From: Diaporthe sp. PMI_573 | Taxonomy: Eukaryota > Ascomycota > Sordariomycetes > Diaporthales > Diaporthaceae | Reading direction: 5' to 3' | DNA length: 64,000 bases | NCBI GenBank assembly: GCA_021399435.1 | Contig: JAJTUP010000012.1 | Span: 1 to 64,000 of the forward strand | In this document: piece by piece, positions 1-10,327 of the stretch | Layout: each line of letters begins with the position of its first letter | Position numbering within the stretch: position 1 is the stretch's first letter | Position numbers and translations under genes: made by a program | Notes under the pieces: generated by a model | Database searches by the model: none | Seen by the model: the letters and a program-made list of their open reading frames with translations, nothing else | What the model was told of the DNA's origin: nothing

Positions 1-1136
1 TACAGCCCTAGACCTTAAGAGGGCCTATAACCTTATTAGAATAAAAAAGGGCGAAGAATGAAAAACAGCGTTCTAAATACGCTATAGATATTTTAAATAC
101 CTAGTTATACTATTTAGGTTAACCAACACACCAATATTATTCTAAGCTATAATTAATTACGTTCTCAGAGAATATTTAGATATCTTTGTAGTTATATACT
201 TAGACAATATCCTTATCTACTCTAAAACACTTAAAGAATACAAGGAATACGTATATAAGGTACTACAAAAGCTCTAAGACGCAAAACTCCTAGTCAAACC
301 AGAGAAAAGCAAGTTTTATACTAAGAAAGTCAACTACTTTAGATATACCATCTAACTTAGATAAATCGCAATATAAGTATCTAAGATTAAAGCTATTAAG
401 TATTAGCCTATACCTACAAATGTCAAGAAAGTTTAAGGATTTCTCGAATATATTAACTTCTATAGATAATTTATTAAAGGTTATAGAAGACTTGCGAAAC
501 TTCTTACAGACCTTACTAAAAAAGACGAAAATTTTTAATAAACCCAAGAAGTATAGGATGCTTTTAATACAATAACCTAGAAGATTCTAGAAGAACCAAT
601 ACTAGTTAAAATAGATCCTAACAAGGTCTATAAAGTTAAGACCAATACCTTAGACTTTGCAATAAAAGGACAGCTAGGTTAACAAGACAACTAAGGTAAA
701 CTATACCTTATTACATTCTTCTCAAAAAAGCTTAATAGACTAAAGCTTAATTACCCTATATACAACAAGGAACTCATGGCAATAATTAAAGTATTTAAGG
801 AATAGCAGCATTACCTTATAGAAGCTAAGCACCAGGTTTAAGTCTATACCAACTATAAGAACCTTATATACTTTACAACGACTAAAAAACTTAATAAATA
901 CTAGATTAGATAGGCAGAGTTCTTATTACAATTTAACCTTAGGATTATCTACTACAAGGGATCTAAGAACAGACAAGTAGATATGTTTAGTAGATAACTA
1001 GACCACCTATAGAAGGTTTTACTAAAAATATAGAGTATTTTCTAAGTTATTCCTGACAGAGACTTGTTGTAAGAGCCTTGATAACTAGTAATAATATTTT
1101 AAGCCAAGATTAACCTTAGCTGGGAAAACAAGCTTC
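1..1136 (+). mobile_element. RIP-degraded Ty3/gypsy pol, reverse transcriptase and RNase H part
   Basis: Conceptual translation across many stop codons gives a Ty3/gypsy polymerase. Around 190-230 the reverse-transcriptase catalytic box reads LDNILIYSK (family consensus LDDILIYS). Near 478-530 follows KGYRRLAKLLTDLTKK, the RT/RNase H linker. Near 735-830 comes the RNase H box LNYPIYNKELMAII. Stops are mostly TAG or TAA where Gln or Trp is expected, as C-to-T change by RIP would give. The element enters from outside the window, and its pol is interrupted by an unrelated LTR-like repeat at 1137. It is dead; the family assignment is secure but exact ends are not visible. Confidence 0.85.
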
Positions 1137-1656
1137 TGAAGGTTGGTGGATCGAATGGGAGTCAGGTAGCAGTAGGGTGCACTAAGGTCTTGTTAGGACG
1201 CTTGAGAATGGTTTGGACAACTTTACATTAAATTTGAGTGGGCTTCTGTCAGCCCTCCTCACAGTCCCTCCGACATGACCTCAACCCTGGGCACGCTGCG
1301 GTTAGCTCTGGTGCAGGAATAGAGGGGCCGGAAAATTCAGCCCTCAGACCCACCATCTTTGGCTTCAAACAGCCAGCCAACCCTAACCCTGACAGTAACC
1401 AAACTAAATACAGATAAACTTCAGAAATCAGGCTATCTAACAAACTAGGTTACATGCTTTTTGGGTAAGAAATAAGGGGAATGCAGAGGTTCGAAGTTAG
1501 GGTCTTAAAACAGCCCAAAAAATCGGCTCACGGCCACCAAACTCATCTCCCAGCGCGCACGCCACTAGCAAAAAGTCTAGGGTAACTCCTTCCGTGAAGT
1601 CTAGGGTAACTCCCTACGTGCAGCGCCCACACTTAAATGAGCGTTTCCGTTTAACA
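1137..1656 (+). repeat. LTR-like dispersed repeat, subfamily A, copy 1
   Basis: This 520-bp sequence recurs at 5668-6176 and, inverted, at 26274-26781. All copies begin with TGAAGGTTGGTGGATC (TAAAGG in copy 2) and end with CGTTTCCGTTTAACA, so the limits are TG...CA as in an LTR. It sits inside the gypsy pol between RNase H and integrase, so it inserted later. AAGCTT occurs next to both ends and could be the remnant of a target duplication. This copy carries a short internal tandem duplication of the block TCTAGGGTAACTCC near 1577-1613. No coding capacity is seen. A solo LTR is the simplest reading; a non-autonomous element is the alternative. Confidence 0.7.
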
Positions 1657-3180
1657 AAGCTTAAGGCAGCCTACTAGAATATATTTCCAGAAACTAAAGG
1701 ATAAATAGTAGAAGATAATAGAATGTTATATTAAGGAAAATAACTCTTTATACCTATAGATCTATAGAAGAAACTTATTAAATAAATCTACAAAGCTTTA
1801 GTATATAGATACTAAGGGATTACGGCAATGATTAAAAGAATTAGATAATACTACTACTTTCTAGAAATGAAGAAGGAAGTCTAAATAGTTATCTAGGACT
1901 ATAATATATGTTATAAAAATAAGACTGTAAGATATAGACCTTATAACTTGCTATAACTTCTGTTAGTATTTAATGGATTATAGCAATCTATTAGCCTAGA
2001 CTTTATTATTAAACTACTATTTTTAAAGAAACCAATAATAGGTACCCAATATAATAGCATCCTGGTTATTGTTAATAGATTTACAAAGTACTCCTACTTT
2101 CTGCCATATAAGGAAGTAAGTAATATAGATAACCTTGTATATACTTTTCTATAGACAATTATTAGCAACTATGGTGTACTATAGGAAATAGTGTTAGATA
2201 GAGGAATAGTGTTTACCTTTAACTTCTAGTAATTACTTATAAGACAACTCGGCATAAAGTCAAAGCTATTTATAGCTTTCTACCCTTAAACAGATAAATA
2301 AATCAAGAGACTAAACTAAATCCTGGAATAGTACCTCTATAGTTATATTAACTACAAATAAAACAATTAGATATAGTTGTTACCTATAGTATAGTTTGCC
2401 TACAATAGTATAGATATAGGTACTATAAAGGTCTTATCCTTCTATACAAACTATGGCTACAAACTAGAAGCCTATAGAAAACCAATCTCTAGGCTAAAAG
2501 CATAATTAGCCACAGAAAGGGTAACTAAGATTTGGAATCTTTAGAAAAAGCTTCAGCAAGAACTACTCTTTATATAAGAATAAATAATAATTTACATTAA
2601 TAGAAAAAGGTTAAAGAAACTAACCTTAAAAGAGGAAAATAAAGTCTACCTACTCTAGAAAAACATTAAAACCAAGTAACTAAATAATAAATTAGACTAT
2701 AAGAAAATTAGATTATTTAAAATTAAAAAGAAACTATTAGATACTAACTTTAGATTCTTATTACTAACAAAAATATAGATATACCCAGTCTTTTATATAT
2801 TATTCTTAAAATTAGCGCCAGTTAATATATGGCTTAAAATATAAATTAAATTTAACAATAACGAAAAAGAATAAGAAATAGAGAAGATTCTCGACTCTAA
2901 AACGTATAATACCAATACTAAATACCTGGTTAAATAGAAAAACTATAATAATAAAGACAATACTTAGAAACCCCTTAAAAACCTGATAAATTATTAACAG
3001 GCACTACAGGACTTTTAAGGTCAACTAGAAAATCGGCAGGCACCCCTAAACCATCTAGATCTAGACCCAAAAAATACCAATCGAAAATCTCTACGGCTCC
3101 AAAAGAGCGTATATTGGCAGTAACCCAAGCCTCCTCCTTACAACAACACTCTAACTTAGCGTCCTCCTTATCTAGCAACT
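1657..3180 (+). mobile_element. RIP-degraded Ty3/gypsy pol, integrase and chromodomain part
   Basis: The reading continues from the RT half after the inserted repeat. Translation through stops shows the integrase zinc-binding region (about 1800-1960), a core with SLDFIIKLP-like and YGVPREIVSDRGTVF-like blocks (about 1990-2230), then the GPY/F-like region with LDYKKIGPFKIKKKL near 2690-2740. Near 2880-2990 a chromodomain can be read (EIEKILDSK ... YLVKWKNYDNKDNTW once RIP stops are read as Trp/Gln). That marks a chromovirus-type gypsy. Coding similarity fades after about 3180. No intact frame survives and no 3' LTR was identified. Confidence 0.8.
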
Positions 3181-3840
3181 AGATACTATAATAAAATAAC
3201 TTAAAAAACCACTTCTTAGCTTAACATTTTTAATAATATAAGTAGGCTAAATAACTTACGGCGGTTTATAACTTTGTTTAAAGTAAAAACAACTCCTTTT
3301 CAGCATTAATCTCTTCTTTCTCTAAATACTCTTATTTAGACAATAAGTATTTTACTATAATAAGTTAGTAAGAAGAAAAACTAAAGAAAGAGAAAAAAAA
3401 CCTACAAAAAGTAGCTATATTGTTTTCATTACAAGACTTTCCAGTACAAATATATTTGCTACAATACAAGGACTTAGGGGCAATGCAATATGTACGATTT
3501 GCCTTAAAATAATAAGAATAAGGCATGGTTTTAGATATAATACCTTTCTGGTTAATAAGATTAGTAAGGGCGGCTTGTTTCTCTGACTTCTTTAGATGAG
3601 TCTTTTTAACCCAACCTCGGGCAATATATGACGATATAGCAGAAAGAACGTAACAATTAGAAAGAAGGATATATAAAGATACAAAAAAAATAGGATAAAA
3701 AACTTACTTAAATCTTTGGGGATAAAGAAATATAGAAGAGGAAAATAATGTTATAACCTTAACAGAAATAAGACTAACGGTTAGTTTTACAAAAAAATAA
3801 CCCTACTAGGCCAGCATACCGGCTAAATAAACGACATAAG
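3181..3840. other. AT-rich degenerate DNA, no gene
   Basis: Strongly AT-biased sequence between the end of the recognisable gypsy pol and the first hAT MITE. It has runs of TA-rich, stop-dense sequence with no conserved protein motif. It may hold the 3' non-coding end of the gypsy element, but no LTR pair could be matched. Confidence 0.5.
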
Positions 3841-3848
3841 GGACTAAG

Positions 3849-4666
3849 CAGAGTTGTGACAAAAAAAATACATCTTGTATTTGTATTTGTATTATAATAC
3901 ATAATACATGTATTATTGTATTATGTATTAGAGGGGGCTTGTATTTTTTGTATTATGTATTTTTTTGTATTTGTATTATTGTATTTTTTGTATTATAATA
4001 CAAAAAAATACAATAATACAAATAGTTAAATACTAATTAAATGTTAAATATAAAATATATAATATCTTTCTACTAGCTTAATATTTATATATTATATTTA
4101 AAGTTAAATAAGACTGTTATATAATTAAATATTAAATATTATTAATTTATACTATAAGCTTTAATTAAAGTTTTAACTAATTTAAACTATTTTGTTTCTC
4201 TTAAGTCTTTAAACTATTCTTTCTTTATTTTTAAATCTTTTAACGTCTATTTCTTTATTTTTAATACTTAAATATATAAATAATAACAAAATATTTTAAT
4301 TAAAGTTACTAGTCTTCTTATATAGTATAGTATAGTTAGGGTGAGCTAAATTATACTAATGCTATTATAAATCATTTTTGTTATAGAGTTTAAAGTATAT
4401 AGTTTGTTTTTAAAGCTATATAAAAGATTTTAACTAATTAAAGCATTTATATATAGTAGATTAATAATTTGTATTATTGTATTATGTATTATATAATACA
4501 AAATAATACATAATACATTGTATTATTGTATTATGTATTAGAAGGGGCTTGTATTTTTTGTATTATGTATTAGAATGTATTTGTATTTTTGTATTTTTGT
4601 ATTATTTGTATTATGTATTATTGTATTTTTTTGTATTTTGTATTTTTTTGTATTATCACAACTCTG
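3849..4666. mobile_element. hAT-type MITE, copy 1 (818 bp)
   Basis: The element starts CAGAGTTGTGAC and ends with the inverse, GTATTATCACAACTCTG (TIR about 11-12 bp). It is flanked on both sides by the identical 8-bp duplication GGACTAAG (3841-3848 and 4667-4674). TIR sequence and 8-bp duplication are the hallmarks of the hAT superfamily. There is no coding sequence: both ends are filled with short arrays built from TTGTAT, TTGTATTA and TATGTATT units, around an AT-rich core of about 450 bp (roughly 4020-4465). The same TIR borders a second element at 8391. Mobilisation would need a transposase encoded elsewhere. Confidence 0.88.
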
Positions 4667-4674
4667 GGACTAAG

Positions 4675-5667
4675 CTAATAGCTATATAATTACTGATTAG
4701 ATAAGACAGATTAATTAGAGCAACAATTAATCCCAGCAATCTAACACCAAGGAGCAATAAGAGCAACCAGCACTTCTAATACTTCCCTATACTAGATCGC
4801 CAGGAGCAACCAGCACTCCCGGCAAGCCTTACTAAAGAGATAGACATATAAGGATATACTTATTACCAAATAGCTAGATAGTATAGACAGCTTTTTAATA
4901 GTTAATCTAAGTATTTACCCTAAATAGCTTTTATTAGCTTGTAATTATTGTTAGAAACCCCATTGTTTAATCCACCGCCTTATTATATATCTTAGATATA
5001 AACCCTAATCTACGGTTTAGAGGACCCAGGAAACCTTGATTATTATACCTTATATATTTACAATAGATATAAAATCTATATATAGGAAAAAGTAAGCTAT
5101 AACTAGTTTCCTTAAAGGTATTAAGGACAGGATATCTAACAAACTTACAAGAGAGACAACTTTAAGGAATAGAAACTTAAGAAATAATATAACAATATAA
5201 GCTACATAATGTTTTAACTCAACCTATAAACCCCCTTAGTATGTCTATATAACCCTACCAGATAGTACACCTACAAAAATAAGGAATATTAAGTATATAT
5301 AAATAATAAAGTTAAAGAATAATACTAACTATAACAATAAAAATAAATCCTTAGCCCTATAAAGCTTATAATACAGGAAAAAAGCATATAACAGCTTATA
5401 GAAGACCTATAATAATTACAGAGTATTATACAATAAAATATTAAGAGTATTAATAAAGTCTTAGAAAAGGATTACAAATAGCTAAAAAACTAGACAAGCT
5501 ATCTACAAAGCTTTAAACAGCAGGGAAAATCCCTACAAGATACTTATATACAATAAATACTAATAACAACTATTAAGAAAATAGCCGCTATACTAGCTAC
5601 AAAAGCAACGCGCTATACTTACAAACTAGTAAAAACAACTTATATGTTTAAGACACTGTTTAACATC
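4675..5667 (+). other. AT-rich degenerate relic, function not recognised
   Basis: RIP-biased DNA between the first MITE and repeat A2. Read through stops on +, a stretch near 4925-5210 gives a plausible ancient coding segment with a Cys-x2-Cys pair (ACNYC followed by KPHCLIHRL), reminiscent of a zinc finger. The match is too short to name a family. The segment 5430-5640 also looks like a former coding strip. Nothing here is open. Confidence 0.35.
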
Positions 5668-6176
5668 TAAAGGTTGGTGGATCAAATGGGAGTCAGGTAG
5701 CAGTAGGGTACACTAAGGTCTTGTTGGGACGATTGAGAATGGTTCGGACAACTTTGCATTAAATTTAAATAGGCTTCTATCAGCCCTCCTCACAGTCCCT
5801 CCGACATGACCTCAACCCTGGGCACGCTGCGGTTGGCTCTGGTGCGCAGATAGGGAGGCCGGAAAATTCGGCCCTTAGACCCACCATCTTTGGCTTTAAA
5901 CAGCCAGCCAACCCTAACCCTGACAGTAACCAAACTAAATACAGATAAACTTCAGAAATCAGGCTATCTAATGAACTAGGTTACATGCTTTTTGGGTAAG
6001 AAATAAGGGTAATGCAGAGGTACGAAGTTAGGGTCTTAAAACAGCCTAAAAAATCGACTCACGGCCACCAAACTCATCTGCCAGCGTGCACGCCCCATGG
6101 GCACTTAGAGAAATCCAGTGCCAAGTCTAGGGTAACTCCTTACGTGCAGCGCCCATACAAGCGTTTCCGTTTAACA
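5668..6176 (+). repeat. LTR-like dispersed repeat, subfamily A, copy 2
   Basis: This is a near-complete match to 1137-1656 in the same orientation, with shared landmarks GGAGTCAGGTAGCAGTAGGG, CCTCCGACATGACC, GCCGGAAAATTCGG and the terminal CGTTTCCGTTTAACA. It lacks the internal tandem duplication of copy 1 and keeps CGTGCACGCCCCATGGGC. The first base pair change TGAAGG to TAAAGG is a RIP-type G-to-A. Flanking bases do not form a clear target duplication. Confidence 0.72.
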
Positions 6177-6238
6177 ACTACACGTCTCGTAACAGGTTTG
6201 CAGAGACATTACCGGTATCCTGTCCCGAGGCTAAGTAG

Positions 6239-6392
6239 TGTTACGGGGTGCAGTGTTTCACGTAGCTAGTGCGATGAATTTTCTTTCTTGGCCGTCCGTA
6301 CTATAAGTACCGGACATGCTTCTGTCCCTCTCGAGGGCCGAAGTAACAATTCAACTCATTCTTCTATTATTATTATTTGATAACCTGTGACA
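6239..6392 (+). repeat. Possible short LTR (TGTTACGG...TGTGACA)
   Basis: A less AT-biased island that begins TGTTACGGGGTGC and ends CCTGTGACA, giving TG...CA limits and 154 bp. The start resembles the gypsy LTR at 20124-20292, which reads TGTTACGGGCAGG on its own strand. A CT-rich, GC-balanced leader follows to about 6570. No second copy in this window supports the call and no primer-binding site is certain, so this is tentative. Confidence 0.35.
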
Positions 6393-8382
6393 TTGTCTGA
6401 TCAGAACCCAATCACTGCTTTTGTCGCCTTCGTGGCCCTTCCGGCCCTTTTTCATTATCTCTTCTTTCTTCGCGTTGGAGCCCTCTCGAGTGGTTTTCTC
6501 TCTCTCTCTCTGAGGGGCCAGCAGAACTTGGGCACCTGTTATGCTCGGCTTTGGTGTCCACGTTTTTAGTAGGCATAGCCGTAATATATTCTAATATTAC
6601 CGGCGGGCTCAATAAGCCAGGTACCTTACCTATAGTACTTATATATTAGTAGTGATTCTAGATAAGGCGGCATGTAATATCTATCCTAGTAGGCAACTAA
6701 AAGACCAGGGAAGAAGAAAGGAAACATAGACCGAGTATAGCCTCTAACGGTAATAAAAGTATTTACGGGTAATCCTACTGTTGCCATAAAATTAATATAT
6801 TTATATCTAAAGATGCCTTCTAGGAGGCTTTTAACCTAGAGCTGCAAGGCTATATTAATTATAGTGCCTCCATTACTATAGTTACTTATATAGCTAACCA
6901 CTTCTTAATATTAAACTTTTTTTTTATAATAAAATTAGTTATAAATAGCCCTTAGAGATCCAAATATACAATATTAAAAAATCAGGCTCTCCTTAGTTAT
7001 AATGGCAACCCCTTTTTTATACTAGTCTACCTATATACTTAGTGGCTAGCATAAGGGATTATACAGAATACTGTTAATATAGTTAAATACGTTTTATCTA
7101 TCCTTAATATACGGTGCCTTGGTCTAATAGTCACCGATATAGTAAAACTGCTTTAGGCTCGTTAATAGTTGACAAATATATATTACATATATAACTGGCA
7201 CTGGGTACGTTTAGGAAATAGGGTACAGCCAGGCTTATCTTGCCAAAGTCATTCCAACTAATAATCTCTAGGTAGTCTGGCTACTATGGCTACAGCATTA
7301 ATACCTAGGTCTAGCAATCGGCCCAGGTTAGCATCAGCTTATTAGGCTACATCTAATTCTTCTTGTATTGGGGGAGGTTGGTATAGAACCAAGGACAAGC
7401 TTATTGACTACCTACAGGACACTAAGATGCAGGCCTAGTAGAGCAGCTTGCTACCTACTAGAGTAACCGATATTAAGAGCCAGGCCGATGTTAATAAGGC
7501 CGTCGCGGGTATTCCCAAGGCTGGCTACCCACCAAACCAGAAGATAAATACGCACAACCTAAATCCGGCCAGGTTTACCCTCTAAAGGACTGACACGATT
7601 CCTATTATATTATGCAGGGACTTATATGGCTCTATCAATAACGTCATCCAGAGCGCATATAGGGCGCTAAAGGACAACATAGTTTGCAACGGGCTAGACA
7701 TCGCAATCTACTCTATAGACAATATCTACATAGCGCCTAAAGGACTACACCAAGATAATTCCCCAGGCACTCTAGTCGTATATTAAACAGGAGAAGTTAA
7801 ATATTAAGGTCGCAACACTCCCAGACAGCACTAAGGACTGGCCGGCAACGCTCGGGTCTAACCTAAAGGCAAGCAAGGACATTAAGGACTAGCTTAAAGC
7901 CATACAGGCCGGAGACTATTCCAAGCTGGTAATCCAAGGCAATAAGAACGGGAGGCCGTTAAAGTCGGCGCGGAATCATGCGACTACTTGTGGCAATAGT
8001 GCGCAGCTTCTCAGCAATCTCAAGGGATATGCCCCTGCTCAAGGCTCACACTCGGAAAGCCTGAGTCGATACTTTGGTTTCCAACAAATACGGGCCAGAA
8101 GGGGCCGTATACAATCTAGATATATGTGAGTAGTGTGATGAGTACAGACGGCCATTCTCCTGGGATGAGCTGGTTTTTGTATTTAATGTAATAGTATGGA
8201 TGGGGGCTCGAATGCTACTCAGGGTGCTTCGTAAAAGCGGGTGCCTATAAGAGTTCGATAGACTATTTGTAGACTATTTGTATTTGATAGGTTGGAATGG
8301 GCTGGGCATGTGGCTGTTTAGAAATTTGCGTAGCATATTTTATGTACACAGTAAAAAGGACATCACGTAGATGCCTCTGGAG
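6393..8382 (+). other. Degenerate transposon-like relic of unknown family
   Basis: A balanced-composition leader (6393-6570) passes into AT-rich DNA (to about 7330) and then into an unusually well-preserved strip at 7380-8120. In that strip long partial frames can be read with few stops, for example KDNIVCNGLDIAIYSIDNIY and GDYSKLVIQGNKNGRPLKSA in two different frames. It looks like a former protein-coding region with frameshifts and a few RIP stops. I do not recognise the family; a retrotransposon gag/pol segment is a guess from context only. Confidence 0.35.
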
Positions 8383-8390
8383 GCTAGAAT

Positions 8391-8832
8391 CAGAGTTGTG
8401 ATTATACAGAAATTATACAATTATACAATTATACAATTATACAATTATACAATTATACAAGACCTTTAATTATACATTATACAATTATACATGTATAATT
8501 TTATAATTATACAAATAATTATACAATTATACAGTTATACAAAAATTATACAATAAAAATATTTTAAAATATATTGTTTTTTAATTAAAAATAAAACTTT
8601 ATAAAGTAAAAAATATATTATTATTATGTTAAAAATTCCCTTTAAATCTTTATATATTTTAAATATTATTTTATCTTAATCTATTTATAGATTTGTATAA
8701 TTGTATAATTTGTATAATTATACAAATTATACAATTATACAAAATCTTTAATTATACATTATACAATTATATATGTATAATTGTATAATTGTATAAAATT
8801 TATACATTGTATAATTTTTTGTCACAACTCTG
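8391..8832. mobile_element. hAT-type MITE, copy 2 (442 bp)
   Basis: It begins CAGAGTTGTGATTATACAG and ends TTTTTTGTCACAACTCTG, sharing the TIR CAGAGTTGTGA with the element at 3849. Both flanks carry the identical 8-bp duplication GCTAGAAT (8383-8390 and 8833-8840). Its arms are arrays of ATTATACA, that is TGTATAAT on the other strand, around an AT-only core of about 150 bp. It has no coding capacity. Exact TIRs and target duplications make the element call secure; the hAT assignment rests on the 8-bp duplication and TIR. Confidence 0.9.
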
Positions 8833-8840
8833 GCTAGAAT

Positions 8841-9390
8841 CAAGCAAACAACCTATTGGAACTACACGGTGACGGCCAAAGGACACTGCAAAAATTCATA
8901 TTCACTCGAATAGGTTGATGTGACTGCCATCCTCAAGTCTCAACAAATAATCAGAACTGGGTAGCCTCCAAATGATTGCAACATCAGTTTGTCTGCCCTA
9001 AACTCCTTTCAATCAGGGGTCCTGGCCAGCAGGGTTGAAATTAGTCTGACTAATTTTAGTTTTTACCCCTGACTGAGACACAAGCTCACTTAGTAAGAGC
9101 TTTTTTGGGAGCTTATATGTGTATTAATGTAGATGTGAAGGAATAGGGGTGTTGACTAGGACTATAGCTGTGAGATTATTATATTTTATAGAGGGATTAT
9201 ATTGAGAGACTATTTTGGTCTTGGCTATATAATTGATTACTTAACTATTAGTTTTGGGCTACTTGTATTAATAGTTCTAGTCTATAGTGCTGCTAGAAGC
9301 TGGTCTTGCTAGCCTTATCTATACAGCTATCACAAGGCTGTCTATGTTTTCTAGGCTATGTGCTATAGACAATCGTCTTAAGAGGTGTGC
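8841..9390. other. Intergenic, no gene seen
   Basis: Moderately AT-rich sequence between the second hAT MITE and repeat B1. A small inverted pair TCAGGGGT / ACCCCTGA lies at about 9014 and 9067, with no target duplication I could define. No conserved coding motif was found in either strand. Confidence 0.5.
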
Positions 9391-9857
9391 TGAAATAGCG
9401 GTGATCAGGGGCACCTTCGGTGCGGTAGCAGTATTTAAGGAATGGTTGGAAACGCTTTAATTGCTAGTCACTAAATTATACTAACTTTAAGTAGGCGACC
9501 GTTCGCCCGCCTCACATACCCTCCAACATTATCTCACCTGTCAGCACGCGTGGGTTGCGTCTGGTGCAAATTTAGGCAAGCCGGAAAATTCGCCACAAAA
9601 ACCAACCAACTTCAACCTTAAATAACCTAACAACCCTAACCCTACAGGCAACCAAACTAAATATATTAAAACTTTAGAAGAAAGCCTATCTAATACTATA
9701 GGTTATATATATTTTGGGTAAAGAATAAGGGTAATGCAGAGGTTTAAAGTTAAAGGGTAAATATAGCCCAAAAAATCGACTTACAGCCATACAACTTATC
9801 TCCTGGCGTGCACGCCCTATACGCACATAGTGAGAATTTTGTCGTTTCCGTTTAACA
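9391..9857 (+). repeat. LTR-like dispersed repeat, subfamily B, copy 1
   Basis: A 467-bp repeat matched by 14906-15369, with landmarks CAGGGGCACC, AGTATTTAAG, GCGACCGTTCGCCCGCCTCA and the terminal CGTTTCCGTTTAACA. Its second half shares GCCGGAAAATTCG, AATAAGGGTAATGCAGAGG, AAAAAATCGACTTAC and GGCGTGCACGCCC with subfamily A, whereas the first third differs. The 5' limit is uncertain because both B copies are also preceded by GAGGTGT. It abuts the truncated xylitol dehydrogenase region. Confidence 0.7.
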
Positions 9858-10107
9858 ATGCGGGGAGCCATCCTGCTAGGTTCTGTGACTTTGCCTCCTT
9901 TTGCTATTTTAGGTCTGTTTTTTTTTTTAGTTTCTTGGTCTTCACCATGTTGTCATAAGTGTGAGGACCTATGATCCACTCGTAGCTGTCATACCGACAC
10001 CTTGTCTGGCATGATACCTTGGCCATTTTGTCCGAGCTGCTGTTTCTCTCCTTTCCATTCAGTCCGTTGGTCCGTCCCGTGGTCAATCGGTCGATCTGGT
10101 TGTTAAT

Positions 10108-10293
10108 TTACAGAGCCTCATTGGGTCTCCCAATCAGCACCTTGATGGCCTCGCCCTCCTTGACCTTCTTGAAGGCCTCCTCGGCCTGCTTGAACTCGAC
10201 AACGCCCGTGATGAGCTTCTTGACGTCGACCTTGCCGCTGTCCACCAGCTCGACAGCCAGGGGGCAATCGCCGGGACTGTAGCGGAACGATAA
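10108..10293 (-). pseudogene. 3' fragment of a xylitol/polyol dehydrogenase
   Basis: The minus strand encodes about 60 residues that match the extreme C-terminus of fungal NAD-dependent xylitol (D-xylulose) or sorbitol dehydrogenases of the MDR superfamily. The blocks FRYSPGD, LAVELVDSGKVDVKKLI and EEAFKKVKEGEAIKVLIGRP end in a natural TAA (10108-10110). The zinc-binding and Rossmann parts, about 290 residues, are absent. Similarity stops near 10290, where a GH43 fragment on the opposite strand begins. This is a remnant left by a rearrangement, not a functional gene. Confidence 0.75.
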
Positions 10294-10327
10294 GCCATTT
10301 CCCAGCTGGTCAAAATCCCGGTGTCTA

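Noticed and set aside
290..547. Minus-strand open frames in the first gypsy element
   Set aside because: They are antisense to readable RT coding sequence and arise from AT bias.
1249..1443. Open frame inside repeat A1
   Set aside because: Not conserved among repeat copies and without a protein motif.
1137..1656. SINE with internal RNA polymerase III promoter (GGTTCGAA near 1489 resembles a B-box)
   Set aside because: The B-box-like string is not conserved in other copies (GGTACGAA, GGTTTAAA), lies near the 3' end, and there is no poly-A or T tail; TG...CA ends fit an LTR better.
3849..4666. CRISPR-like array of short repeats
   Set aside because: No regular spacers, eukaryotic context, and the repeats are AT-only microsatellite units.
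5667..6176. Clear 5-bp target duplications flanking the LTR-like repeats
   Set aside because: Only copy 1 has a candidate (AAGCTT), and copies 2 and 3 show none, so no firm insertion-site claim was made.
6239..8382. Full copia retrotransposon
   Set aside because: Only one LTR-like end was seen, with no RT, integrase or RNase H motif in the strip that follows.
8391..8832. Simple microsatellite expansion only
   Set aside because: Exact inverted ends and an 8-bp duplication of the flank show a transposon insertion.
9014..9075. Tiny inverted repeat as a mobile element
   Set aside because: Only 8 bp are inverted and no target duplication is found.
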